DNA of 32,207 nucleotides. It comes from an uncultured Bacteroidales bacterium (GTDB taxonomy: Bacteria > Bacteroidota > Bacteroidia > Bacteroidales > Paludibacteraceae). Positions 10,201-16,983 of this stretch are shown in pieces. Position numbers and translations under genes: made by a program. Under the pieces are notes generated by a model that did not search any database, was not told the origin of the DNA, and saw only the letters and a list, made by a program, of their open reading frames with translations. The DNA is taken from positions 1 to 32,207 of the forward strand of contig CAMOJP010000016.1 of NCBI GenBank assembly GCA_946617165.1, in the 5' to 3' direction. Within the stretch, counting starts at the first letter, position 1; every line of letters begins with the position of its first letter.

Positions 10201-11506
10201 AATGGAACTCTTTAGTCCCGAGGCGGCTACCCTGGACACTGCTGACCGTTATATGATGCACGATGGTACGTGTGACTCTGTTTACTTCCTGACCCTGCAT
10301 GTTAATCAGGCTTATGACAGTATCTTCTACGACACCATATGCGCTAACCAGCGCTCATTCGAGTGGCAAGGACATGTCCTGGACGACTGGCTCGCTGTGC
10401 ATAAGAATGACACCTTGCCGGTTGATACTTTCCTGTGGCGTGACTTCGAGACTACGCTGGACTGTGACTCGCTCTATAAACTCTATCTGACCGTTTGGCC
10501 GATTATCACGGACACGATTAAAGATACCATCTGTGTCGGCGAAACCTATGACTTGAACGGCAGACCGCTCACGAAGTCCGGTATTTACTACGACGCACTG
10601 ACCAATAAGTTCGGCTGTGACAGTTTCGTCGTCCTTTACTTGGAGGTCGTTCCTGTGACGCAGTTTAAGGTGGAACCGCTGATTGTCTGCGCAGACCAAG
10701 ACCACTACGAGATGTCCTTTACCTTCGACTCGAATCAAGGTATCGCGCCGCATGAGGTGCGCATCGCATACGACTCACTCGCTAAAGCGTGGGGATTCCC
10801 GAAGGATACACTTGTCTTGCCGGTAGTCAATAACGCTACCTCTCTGGCATTAGAACTTCCGGGTAACGAGGGATCATATACCCGTCCGAACCACTATTCT
10901 GCGCGTATATTCTTTGATAACGGTACTTGCGAAGACCCAGAGAAACTGACCGTGGACTTTAAGTTCCAAGTCAGTTATCCCGACTGGATAGTAGAGCAAC
11001 ACTGGATGGATGCTATGGGTATTCTCAACGCGGATTATAATAACGGTGAGGGGAACGAAGGCTATACCTTCTCCTCTTATCAGTGGTATAAGAACGGTGA
11101 GGAACTGATTGGGCAGACTCGTCCGTATCTGTATCTGCCGCATCTCTTGGAGCCGGGAGCCGAGTATAGTGTCGGCTTGGTTCGTGAGGGCGAAGATGTG
11201 AGCGTGATGACTTGTCCCGTTACTGCTGTACAGCGAGATAACGACCTCTTGCCGCAGTTGCCGTACGTCAGTGTCGTGCCCACATATGTCGTGAAGGCTA
11301 ATCCGGTCGTTAATATCCTCTGCAGCAAGCAGGGAGGTACCTATAAACTCTATAACCCGTTCGGTTCGCTTATTCAGAGCGGACGATTTGAACCCGGTGA
11401 GCATAACGCTTACGAAGTGAAGTTACCGGCACAGTCGGGCGTCTATATGTTCCAACTCAATCAGGACGAGGGAGAAGTAAGAACCGTTAAAGTGATTGTT
11501 AACTGA
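4232..11506 (+). CDS. Giant T9SS cargo: IgGFc-binding-like N-terminus, Cys-Asp-Ser repeats, sorting domain
   Basis: I start the gene at ATG 4232. That gives a signal peptide (MLKRIAVILSIILALCFFNG, ending SVSAQ) directly behind the promoter. Upstream frame in the same phase is terminator and promoter DNA. Residues about 30-510 resemble the IgGFc-binding N-terminal family: GNEFWLGFMMN, repeated beta strands, CADKPVAVFNGN and EPVVCYHYLT. From about residue 713 to 2130 there are some 15 repeats with a C-D-S-[IVL]-x-x-L strand, usually followed by a D-T-[IV]-C-x-x-[DE] strand with W or F. Typical spacing is 80-100 residues. The last 70 residues form a T9SS sorting domain (YKLYNPFGSLIQSG, SGVYMFQL, VRTVKVIVN). 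It is probably a long fibre-like surface protein. The ligand is unknown. The stop overlaps the next start. Confidence 0.85.
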   Translation: MLKRIAVILSIILALCFFNGAVSSVSAQTNTLPGTYGNEFWLGFMMNANVPIEKEPKLYVYAVAEEQMTVIVALGTTGAQLATIEIPAGGGVGFTPALTAAAIYPKADEADQNKYNRGLRIYATDKKKKFTCYAVSETMANTENSTRDATILLPTEVLGKEYFVQTYPEDGVATEFLVVATEDATEVTVVPTVMTEGDHTAGNPFSMTLNKGQTLMVKSKEKVQTSLSMDLSGTSVCADKPVAVFNGNVLTKIPNRGAYSANHTFEQLLPQTMWGKEFFVTLAAGTKRNMVQVTASVDGTQVTVNMPGSGTQTITLDRGESLTDPLLLQSTSPIAKITATEPVVCYHYLTCGAANQEDTGTDLFDWGNPTNALVIPWTHRTKEMSFYTAKITNYNEATARQKYYVQVIINSADKNKLKLDGLNVSPSLFTNFSNDGSKAYACIPVPTPNPSQPNVKHRLETTGSGFVGYVYGMTSEARAYEYTLGFNPPTYPDSLFVRDRDNPNANIMSPYSYGIDSVKGKAWYQRQLEEWPIGQERLDTAYICNGTWLRFLGQMAPQNSSDSVMWKIYKCNMRGVREKNPVAAFHTENAVNHFYQYQFSVDKQEDRAPELRDPFQIYAVDCERYKKHLICTDLDPDCDTLRTMVKVLRAYNDTTWRVVCENDTVHFFKHNEHMIGPGLNDETIFQFDYTGSDPKTVPFYKGHNIWTRRYTTPNGCDSIVTLCIFGCDTSFQKIDTTVCEKQLQKMSNGTYSIIIRDKNNHNRSFFPLTVHSQADLLAEARQGGIMPYSQDKVAAQRMMTCLDVANAADEEERKLIEAYRTHCPDFLNPRTGGCWDSVKLHLTIMPTLYYPAYVGDTEEPELIPWCTDGDPNAVYDLWTRADGTPIRTIKQTDPEFNDPNHLNIGYFRDTVWHDPCPDCPNGKCPKEINSLILLKVDNEPQVHPVHICRDETYTHSAFMAKDQKVLKGWELWEQGYNETNYYEETHGVDVKDAQGVTRCQYMETLQLYIHPSYEKTGNFNTELQYRDTTCIAKDPATDHYEWLGHEGQPGEIHYVWDVTRRQRVEWNNIPTDKAGTFEFVDSLKTKTCTECRNTEGCDSIWRLTLIVGPEKHDTMPYVLCRNKMVSYTWQNETYYYYGHLYEGPEKTDPNAKEIDDTQYLNTSCSGDKYFYETFSGKTRYRCDSTWTVKIHLDSTYVHSIDTFICEGTEYHFFNKTYTWTYDHTPGATNIHVIDSLVQTPTCGCDSGVTHYVHVRPVYNIAEAPDTTCQAEGAFYEWVNHPKPGDAPRQIWLTDILRGGKKPVMSNAIPLDVAGTFYLEDSLRTVTCDECHGKNGCDSVVSIKLVIIPTYDSEPVNRPLSSESYFLWDDTLFMGSPTAEPPSGVTYNYLVRVPGTAEYTHHYHTTQTVNGKSVGTYECDSLFTYRIVVGQVFRDTAYAAVCENCEYEWFIQDPKQNCICGKTIIITDVPAAGETRWYYDSLKTSLGFDSIYNLQLTGYPTKYNSEAAAICQGERFVWDGHSNKGGEYLYLINNGEVTRIDTATFNRTISQQYGHYTVRDSLLTDTTFVDPKTKLVTPIHCDSIWELELDVHPTYNSHYNYDRVLFTRDLCSNDTLLWNFRLWVGYDYDLAAHPIEPVSPTTPYDSIIYIPRAMQTGFYDSVPSLTGTRNFRCDSINYLQIEISKYDTTWVRENIGDNATSWYFGGKGGTFRYRDNLGNVKDRVTCADLLRDIPLPEGAVVRDTFLIDTLRLNGCDSIIWDSIFIYKTYEFTKDTTICSNIPWSWRPESPNAERFHNINYKTSGTYYDSLKTVSGAADSVYVLHLDIQPAARHTVVDSLCKNDTISWEHQTVYYKPSEVEVEVHYSTGAKCDSVMALRASWFDYHHFKPDTIDTICRYADVVWITPGETTPHTMALRGEKGERFDKVPTDTIMTDPRTGKDIGFWMTIYDSLRTVTCNCDSTYTLRYYVRPAYHFHEQATICSSDTFYWRGMELFSPEAATLDTADRYMMHDGTCDSVYFLTLHVNQAYDSIFYDTICANQRSFEWQGHVLDDWLAVHKNDTLPVDTFLWRDFETTLDCDSLYKLYLTVWPIITDTIKDTICVGETYDLNGRPLTKSGIYYDALTNKFGCDSFVVLYLEVVPVTQFKVEPLIVCADQDHYEMSFTFDSNQGIAPHEVRIAYDSLAKAWGFPKDTLVLPVVNNATSLALELPGNEGSYTRPNHYSARIFFDNGTCEDPEKLTVDFKFQVSYPDWIVEQHWMDAMGILNADYNNGEGNEGYTFSSYQWYKNGEELIGQTRPYLYLPHLLEPGAEYSVGLVREGEDVSVMTCPVTAVQRDNDLLPQLPYVSVVPTYVVKANPVVNILCSKQGGTYKLYNPFGSLIQSGRFEPGEHNAYEVKLPAQSGVYMFQLNQDEGEVRTVKVIVN

Positions 11507-12543
11507 TGAGGCGTTACTTGGTATATGGCTTGATGACTATGCTGCTGTTGGTGTCGCTGACGGCTGCGGCTCAGACGCGTGCTGTCAATGAACATTCGCG
11601 TAACGAACGCTTGAAGTCTTCCTCCGGCAAACATGTCAACGGCTCGGGCTTGCGTACCACAACCTACGACGGCGTGCATCATCTCGTAGGTGTACATGTG
11701 GACGGTGGGTACTCGAAGCTCTTTGGTAACATACCTAATACGTTCAATACTCCGGGCGGATATACGGTGGGATTAGGTCTCGACTATAGCTATACCGGTC
11801 GGGGACTGATATTACAGACAGGACTGGCACTACGCTGGCAGGATGTGCGTAATAACGTGCTCAATGACTCACTCGTCATAGACCCTTTTACCGACTCCCA
11901 AGGTACGGACTATAGGTTGCGGTATGACTTGACAGACCGCGTTGATATGTCACGTAACCTGTATTTACAAGTACCGGTTTTGGCTGGTACGTATTTCTAC
12001 GGAGCTTATTTCCTCGCGGGTGTAAAGCTGAACGTCCAGCTACTCGGTAATACCCGCACGAAGTTGAACGTAACGACTACTGCCACCTACGACCGCTATA
12101 TCGGAACGTGGGAGGAAATGGACAACCACGGTATCCGTAAGGAGGTGGAGCAGGTGCGGGACGGAGCTAAGTTAGGGCTTAAGTTTGACTTCATGGCTAC
12201 CGCGGAAATAGGTTATGAGTGGTCACTGGGGAACTATGGTAAGAAAGGCTACCGCAAGCAGTCTGCCAAAGACTATCGTGTCCGTTTGGGAGCCTTCGTG
12301 GAGTGCGGCTTATTGGATATAATGCCCAAGGGCGATAAACTGTCTTATGTTATCCCCGAGAGCTCACGCTTCGATTTCAGCACATTTGAATTCAATCACA
12401 TGTTCTCCACTTCCGAAGCCTCTAAATACCACGTTCGTAATCTCTTCGCCGGTGTGAGACTGTCCTTCTTCTTCTTCGGCAAGCAGTCTTCCGAGAAGTG
12501 TATCCTTTGTGGTCCGTTAGGCGACGAAATAAAAATGCGTTAA
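11506..12543 (+). CDS. Outer-membrane beta-barrel protein coupled to the giant cargo gene
   Basis: The 345-residue protein has an N-terminal signal peptide (MRRYLVYGLMTMLLLVSLTA, cleavage near AAAQ). Alternating amphipathic strands with aromatic girdle residues follow, such as GGYTVGLGLDYSYTGRG, LYLQVPVLAGTYFY and HVRNLFAGVRLSFFFF. This is the pattern of an 8-14 strand outer-membrane barrel. The ATG overlaps the upstream stop by one base (TGATG), so translation is probably coupled. Cargo genes followed by a dedicated outer-membrane partner are common for T9SS substrates, and an anchoring or export role is plausible but inferred. Odd points are a long soluble insert around residues 195-250 and a CxxC (CILC) just after the last strand. 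It is not a clear PorP/SprF member. Confidence 0.75.
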   Translation: MRRYLVYGLMTMLLLVSLTAAAQTRAVNEHSRNERLKSSSGKHVNGSGLRTTTYDGVHHLVGVHVDGGYSKLFGNIPNTFNTPGGYTVGLGLDYSYTGRGLILQTGLALRWQDVRNNVLNDSLVIDPFTDSQGTDYRLRYDLTDRVDMSRNLYLQVPVLAGTYFYGAYFLAGVKLNVQLLGNTRTKLNVTTTATYDRYIGTWEEMDNHGIRKEVEQVRDGAKLGLKFDFMATAEIGYEWSLGNYGKKGYRKQSAKDYRVRLGAFVECGLLDIMPKGDKLSYVIPESSRFDFSTFEFNHMFSTSEASKYHVRNLFAGVRLSFFFFGKQSSEKCILCGPLGDEIKMR

Positions 12544-12566
12544 GCTTCCGCCTAACGCACTTTTTT
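12536..12566. terminator. Bidirectional terminator between convergent units
   Basis: Arms 12536-12545 and 12550-12559 pair with one mismatch (10 positions). C then T6 follows on the plus strand, and TTTTTATTT follows on the minus strand. It sits between the barrel gene's stop and the convergent 5'-nucleotidase gene, so it can end both transcripts. The left arm overlaps the last codons of the barrel gene. Confidence 0.75.
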
Positions 12567-12594
12567 CTTTCAACTTTTAACTTTCGACTTTCAA

Positions 12595-14196
12595 CTACTT
12601 CTTCACAACCGTCACGCGTTGTTGTGGTTTGCAGTATTGTCTCATAGCGATACGGCCGCCTATCTTCTGCAGGTAGTCTACTACTGCCTGTACATCGGTA
12701 CGGTTACCGCAGGTCGCGCACGGTATCTTCTTGGCAAAATTGAATACACCTTCTGCGCCTTTGTGCATAAGCATATAGCTTTGTCCGCCTACTGTGTAGG
12801 ATTTATCAAGGTCAAGCGGCTCCCATTCACCGGTCTCTTTGTTGCGTACTTCTACGGAGGTCACGCGGCGAGTGCTCTCCACGCCGATGAACATATTGTG
12901 GTTGTCATACTTGACGGAAGACGGAATAGACGGGTCGTAGGTGTAGCGCATGCCGCTTACTTGCATGAAGCTACCGCTTTCTTCAGGCTCAAGGGATACG
13001 CCTAACTCCAGGGCATCAAGAATCTGTTGGCCGGTGCACTCAACCATGCACAGGGTGTTGTTAAACGGCATAACGGAGTATATCTCCCCGAAGGTTATGT
13101 CACCTTTGTCTATCTGGTTACGGATACCGCCGCCGTTCATCATGGCTACGTCGGCGCCGGTCTCGGCTAAAAAGGCGTCCGTCAGGAAGTCTGCAAGGTT
13201 GGTCTCGCCGCGCCGCACTTCGCGTTCGTTAAAGCGCATCATCGTCAGAGGCACCTCGCTGTAGCCTACTACTGCGTTGATGCGGTCATTGAGCTGGACG
13301 CGGATATCCTCGATAGTTTTTGCTACTGCTTCGTTCTTGCCTTCGTAGTTAGCTGTCTTAATGAGTTCAACGGATATCTCACCTTCGGTGTTGATAGTGA
13401 GCTTGCCCATACGCAGGAACGCTGTTCCGGTAGAAGCTAAGATGATTGGTTTGCCTTTGGAGTTATTGATGCGTTGGTTGATGATATGGTGTTGGTGACC
13501 GTCTAAGACTGCGTCAATGCCGCTGGTCGCTTTAATCATATCAACGCTGTTGTCTAATTCGGTGTCGTCTCCAAGGTGTGATAGTACGATGACGTAGTCT
13601 GCGCCTTGGCTACGGGCGTCTTTGGCAGCGCGCTCGATACGTTTGAAGCAGTCTTCGGCATGGAAGGAGTACATCAGATTACCTTTGGAGTCCTCGAAAT
13701 AGGTTGGGGTGGAGGAGGTGAAGGTGGTCGGTGTAGCGGCACCTACAAACGCTACTTTCACGTCGCCGTAACTCTTAATCGTGTACGGTTGGAAAAGCAG
13801 GTTATCGCTCAGGTCCGTGAAGTTACAGCATACCACTTCCGCTTTCAGTTCGGACATGAGGTGCTTCATTTGGTCGATACCGTAGTCGAACTCGTGGTTA
13901 CCGATAGTCGTAACGTCGTATCCTACGGCGTTCATGATTTGGATAATACTCTCGCCTTTGGTGATACTGCCCATTGCAGCACCTTGTACGTAGTCGCCGG
14001 CACTCACTACTGATACGTAGGGGGTCTGGGATTGCATCTCGCTCTTGAGTGCTGCGAATTTGGTGTAACCGTCGAGTGCGCAGTGCACATCGTTCTCGAA
14101 CAGGATGACGATGTCGTGATCCGGTTTCTTGGCGCTTTGGCATGAAACAAGGCATAGAGCCAATACGCTCATTAGGAAAATGGAGACTTTTTTCAT
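12595..14196 (-). CDS. 5'-nucleotidase / UDP-sugar hydrolase family lipoprotein
   Basis: The 533-residue protein has a lipoprotein signal (LCLVSC, lipidated Cys19). The metallophosphoesterase domain shows the dinuclear-metal ligands in order: N35-D36-x-H38, G67-D68, G99-N100-H101-E102, then an LSHLGDD motif and a DGHQHH motif near residues 205-235. The C-terminal half is the 5'-nucleotidase substrate-binding domain, with MMNGGGIRNQIDKGDITFGE and PFNNTLCMVE. The expected reaction is release of phosphate from nucleoside 5'-monophosphates (or UDP-sugars) outside the inner membrane, for nucleoside or phosphate scavenging. Length and domain order are normal for the family. It is the last gene of a leftward three-gene unit, 24 bases after the PorP-like gene. 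The exact substrate cannot be read from sequence. Confidence 0.92.
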   Translation of the reverse strand: MKKVSIFLMSVLALCLVSCQSAKKPDHDIVILFENDVHCALDGYTKFAALKSEMQSQTPYVSVVSAGDYVQGAAMGSITKGESIIQIMNAVGYDVTTIGNHEFDYGIDQMKHLMSELKAEVVCCNFTDLSDNLLFQPYTIKSYGDVKVAFVGAATPTTFTSSTPTYFEDSKGNLMYSFHAEDCFKRIERAAKDARSQGADYVIVLSHLGDDTELDNSVDMIKATSGIDAVLDGHQHHIINQRINNSKGKPIILASTGTAFLRMGKLTINTEGEISVELIKTANYEGKNEAVAKTIEDIRVQLNDRINAVVGYSEVPLTMMRFNEREVRRGETNLADFLTDAFLAETGADVAMMNGGGIRNQIDKGDITFGEIYSVMPFNNTLCMVECTGQQILDALELGVSLEPEESGSFMQVSGMRYTYDPSIPSSVKYDNHNMFIGVESTRRVTSVEVRNKETGEWEPLDLDKSYTVGGQSYMLMHKGAEGVFNFAKKIPCATCGNRTDVQAVVDYLQKIGGRIAMRQYCKPQQRVTVVKK

Positions 14197-14220
14197 GGTG
14201 TTAGATGTTTGTATTATTGT

Positions 14221-15096
14221 CTAAAATTTATAGCCTAACATGATTTGCAGCCGCTGTTTGTAGGTCCGCGGTGCAGAGTCGGATGCAATGTCGAGGGTAA
14301 AACCTTTGTATTCCATTCCGATGGTTGCTATATGGCGTAGTTCTTGTATGCGGAACGAGTAGCCTATGTGTGCGTATTTCCAGAAGTTCAGGTCTAATCC
14401 TAACTCCGCGTTGACGGAGTGTTGACCGTAGTAGAAAAGCAGGTGTGGAGAGAGCATGACGTTCTTTTGCTTGTCTAAGTAGAAGTCGTAGCTCACGTTG
14501 GCGTACATACGTCTTTCGTAGATGATGAGTGCAGTATAGTTGGCGGCGGAGCTACCGGCTAAGTTCATTACGCTCAGACCTAAGTGCAAACCGCGCAGAC
14601 GGTATTCGATACCTAAGTCTATATCCGGCGTCATCTGGAATGACTTGAGCCACTCGGTCTGCATGCTCAGCTTGGAGGGCATGATATCGCAGAAGTTTAT
14701 CTGCACGCGTCCCCCGACAGCCAAACGGTGTTTCTCTTTGATAACGAACTCATAGCCGTAGCTGAAGTTCACCGTGTGTTGGTGGAAGAACGAGTAGCCG
14801 TCGTAGTGGTACGAAGCCGAGAATATATGGTGATTTATACGTCCCTGATAGCGCGCACCAACATCTACGTCCTCATATGGCTCCATCTTGTAATGGGTTC
14901 GGAAATCTTTCGGAGCAAAGGCAATATGGGACCATACTTGGGTGTAGTGGTGGTAGTCGTCGGTTACGTTTGATACGGCAGGATTATAGAATGACACATC
15001 GTTGTACTGGTCGTACAATATTTGGTTCTGTCCCTTTACCGGTAGCAGTACCATCCAGCTTATCGCCAAAACAATTATGTACCTATAATCCTTCAA
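14221..15096 (-). CDS. PorP/SprF-family type IX secretion outer-membrane protein
   Basis: This 291-residue protein has the family hallmarks: a signal peptide ending VKGQ, then QILYDQYNDVSFYNPAVSN (the conserved NPA motif near the mature N-terminus). Repeated beta-barrel strands follow, and the last is a typical terminal strand, RLQIMLGYKF. PorP/SprF proteins are outer-membrane components or substrate-specific partners of the type IX system. Bacteroidota genomes usually hold many paralogues, so this need not be the core PorP. The only start that keeps the full signal peptide is TTG at 15096. The next internal ATG would remove most of it. It sits between a hydrolase gene (35-base gap) and the 5'-nucleotidase gene (24-base gap) in one leftward operon. 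Confidence 0.85.
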   Translation of the reverse strand: MKDYRYIIVLAISWMVLLPVKGQNQILYDQYNDVSFYNPAVSNVTDDYHHYTQVWSHIAFAPKDFRTHYKMEPYEDVDVGARYQGRINHHIFSASYHYDGYSFFHQHTVNFSYGYEFVIKEKHRLAVGGRVQINFCDIMPSKLSMQTEWLKSFQMTPDIDLGIEYRLRGLHLGLSVMNLAGSSAANYTALIIYERRMYANVSYDFYLDKQKNVMLSPHLLFYYGQHSVNAELGLDLNFWKYAHIGYSFRIQELRHIATIGMEYKGFTLDIASDSAPRTYKQRLQIMLGYKF

Positions 15097-15131
15097 ATTG
15101 TAAAATTGCTAAATTGTAAATTCTTTCACCT

Positions 15132-16319
15132 TTACCTTCCCCAGTCGTTGAGTGTATGGTTCATATAGTGGAAGGTGATATCGAAGTGTCCTTTACCCTC
15201 GTAGGAGTACAGGGTGATATCGCCGCCTTCTTTCGTCAGGCCTTCGAACGCATCAGTGGTGTTGAAATAGGGCACAATAGGATCTTTTGTCCCGTGGTGC
15301 AGGTACACTTTGCCTGTCGGCGTCCAGCCCTTGTGGTAGGAGTTCTTGTCGCTGGCGGCTATCCATTCCGTATCGGTGCCGTTGAGTACGCCTTGGGTGA
15401 AGTACGGACGGAAGCAGTCCCAAACGCTCCCTACGAAATTCATCATCGCGGACACTTGGTCGGTTACCGTGAATGTATAAATCTGGTCGGGGTTACGGTG
15501 TACGGCAAAGCGGTTCAGTACATAGACCGACCATGTGCATAGTGCCGTCGGAGGAGTGAGACCTGTCGTGTCACGAAGCACACCTTCGAACTGACCGGAG
15601 TAGTTATACGGTCCGGACAGACAGGATGAGCTCAGTACGGTAAACTCTTTATTATACTCGCTTTGTATATAATAGTGCAGACTCAGGGCGGCTCCTCCGC
15701 CTTGGCTCCAGCCTGCAAGCCACACATCCTGGTTGCCTTCTAACTTCAGGTAGTTCTTGAGTGCCCGCAGGGCGTCGATGTTGGCGTGACGTAACTCAGG
15801 GTAGTAGATAAACGGGTGTTCTTTGTCCGCTGTCTCTCCGAAGCCGATATAATCGGGCATCACCACTGCCATTCCTGACGAGGCTAACGGAATACCGCAT
15901 GTCGCTACTTCGCCGCCGCTCTGACGCCTGCCGTTGCTGAAGTAGTTGGATGGCATCTTCTGCTGTGCCGCTAATTTCTCAAGAGGCCAGTTTGTCCCGT
16001 GCATATACTCGCACAGCGCAAAGTCTGCGGTGTCGTTCTCCGGCAGCAGCATCAGGGCTGTGGTTGTTATCGGCTCGTCTTCATAGACACTGCTGTAGGT
16101 CAGTCTGAAGCAGCGTACAGGGTAGTGCAGATAGCTCTTGTCGATGGAGTCGGTAGCTAATTTGGCTACTTCGTCAATTGTTAGATACCGCAGCGTGTCC
16201 ACTTTCAGTATCTCGCCGCGTTGGGTAGTAGCTTCCGGCACGTTCTTGTCGTTGCAGCCAATCAACCCGACCATGCACAACCATAATGCTATTATTAATA
16301 GGTATCTTTTATATCTCAT
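15132..16319 (-). CDS. Secreted alpha/beta-hydrolase (lipase/peptidase-like) lipoprotein
   Basis: The protein has 395 residues and an N-terminal lipoprotein signal (MRYKRYLLIIALWLCMVGLIGC, lipobox LIGC). The alpha/beta-hydrolase core is clear: a strand and turn VVMPDYIGFGE, the nucleophile elbow G203-W-S205-Q-G-G, a late acid in KDPIVPY and a C-terminal His in GKGHFDI. The layout resembles secretory lipases and related exported esterases, and it carries a MHGTNWP segment in the oxyanion region. The substrate is unknown. It is the first gene of the leftward operon with the PorP-like and 5'-nucleotidase genes. Its promoter lies just upstream (16345-16376), with a leader of about 20 bases. It is likely anchored to the outer or inner membrane as a periplasmic or surface enzyme. 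Confidence 0.87.
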   Translation of the reverse strand: MRYKRYLLIIALWLCMVGLIGCNDKNVPEATTQRGEILKVDTLRYLTIDEVAKLATDSIDKSYLHYPVRCFRLTYSSVYEDEPITTTALMLLPENDTADFALCEYMHGTNWPLEKLAAQQKMPSNYFSNGRRQSGGEVATCGIPLASSGMAVVMPDYIGFGETADKEHPFIYYPELRHANIDALRALKNYLKLEGNQDVWLAGWSQGGGAALSLHYYIQSEYNKEFTVLSSSCLSGPYNYSGQFEGVLRDTTGLTPPTALCTWSVYVLNRFAVHRNPDQIYTFTVTDQVSAMMNFVGSVWDCFRPYFTQGVLNGTDTEWIAASDKNSYHKGWTPTGKVYLHHGTKDPIVPYFNTTDAFEGLTKEGGDITLYSYEGKGHFDITFHYMNHTLNDWGR

Positions 16320-16344
16320 TATACCTCATCTTTTAATTTCCGTG

Positions 16345-16376
16345 CAAAGTTACAACAAAAAATGCATATACACAAA
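16345..16376 (-). promoter_or_regulatory. Promoter of the leftward hydrolase-PorP-nucleotidase operon
   Basis: On the minus strand, TTTG (16376-16373) and TAACTTTG (16352-16345) are 20 bases apart, matching the Bacteroidota consensus. The hydrolase ATG at 16319 follows within about 25 bases. Confidence 0.75.
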
Positions 16377-16390
16377 TAAAAAAAGTTTTT

Positions 16391-16509
16391 TTTAGACAAA
16401 AGTAGCGATATTTCGCTCGTAAGGAGGTATTTTAGCGTTGTCTGTACTTGCACAAGTAGCGCTAAGAGACCTCCTTACGTAGTGGGCATAAGTCCACATT
16501 TTGTCTAAA
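16391..16509. repeat. Compact four-armed foldback element
   Basis: A closing 11-bp perfect stem (16391-16401 with 16499-16509) encloses three more arms with almost no spare bases. These are a hairpin 16404-16408/16413-16417 (loop TATT), a perfect 11-bp stem 16418-16428/16469-16479, and a hairpin 16482-16485/16494-16497. The second arm is topped by TTAGCG/CGCTAA (16432-16437/16460-16465) and TACTT/AAGTA (16445-16449/16454-16458). The layout is a cloverleaf. It could be a structured RNA transcribed leftward from 16601-16632. It could also be a small non-autonomous mobile element, since TA is present at both ends (16393-16394, 16506-16507), as for IS630/mariner-type insertions. No protein frame here looks real. 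Confidence 0.7.
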
Positions 16510-16600
16510 GAAACCTTTTTACTGGTGTATATCCCGCAGGACGCGACCGTACTTTCGGAGTGGATACCCACCCAAAATTTATTTTAGGGAAGGGGCGTGC

Positions 16601-16632
16601 CGAAGGTACTACTTTTTTTGCATATATGCAAA
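16601..16632 (-). promoter_or_regulatory. Leftward promoter-like module facing the foldback element
   Basis: On the minus strand, TTTG (16632-16629) is followed after 20 bases by TACCTTCG (16608-16601), one base from TAnnTTTG. The intervening bases (ATATATGCAAAAAAAG type) match the promoters at 4179 and 17271. It would start an RNA near 16594 running through the foldback. The minus strand after the foldback carries a T7 run (16381-16387 region), a possible weak terminator. Confidence 0.5.
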
Positions 16633-16810
16633 TAAAAAGTGTAAGTTTTATGAAAAATGTGCAAAGAATGATGTGAAAGAAGTGTGCAAAACAGGAAAAG
16701 TATCTGCCGCTGCTGTAAGTGAGTAAATGAAAAGGATTATGTGAAGTATAGGCCTTTTTCCAAAAAAAGTGAGCCAATAATTTGTGCATGTCGGAAAAAA
16801 AGTAGAAAGT

Positions 16811-16983
16811 TTTATACAAGCTGATAGGTATGCGATTTATTATTAATGAGTTATAGAGTTGGTTGTTGGGAAACTTGTATAAAAATGCAAATAGAAATTT
16901 ATACAAGCTATATCGTATATGGTTTATTATTAGGCTGTTACGGCGTGACTTGTATAAAAATATTGGTAAGAAATTTATACAAG
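16811..16983 (+). repeat. Three copies of TTTATACAAG with two inverted partners
   Basis: TTTATACAAG occurs at 16811-16820, 16898-16907 and 16974-16983 (spacing 87 and 76), each followed by CT and an A/T-rich stretch. Its exact inverse CTTGTATAAA occurs at 16874-16883 and 16949-16958. Successive units also share a TTTATTATTA segment. Each unit can fold as a hairpin with a 10-bp stem. The spacing and sequence divergence do not fit a CRISPR array. No function is known to me. Confidence 0.7.

Noticed and set aside
9221..10300. Long minus-strand frame of 359 codons inside the giant cargo gene
   Set aside because: It is antisense to a well-supported repeat protein. The open frame is a by-product of the codon bias of the sense strand, and there is no plausible start signal.
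16811..16983. Possible CRISPR array
   Set aside because: Only three short direct copies with irregular spacing (87 and 76). The sequence between them is itself related, and inverted copies are present. No cas genes are nearby.
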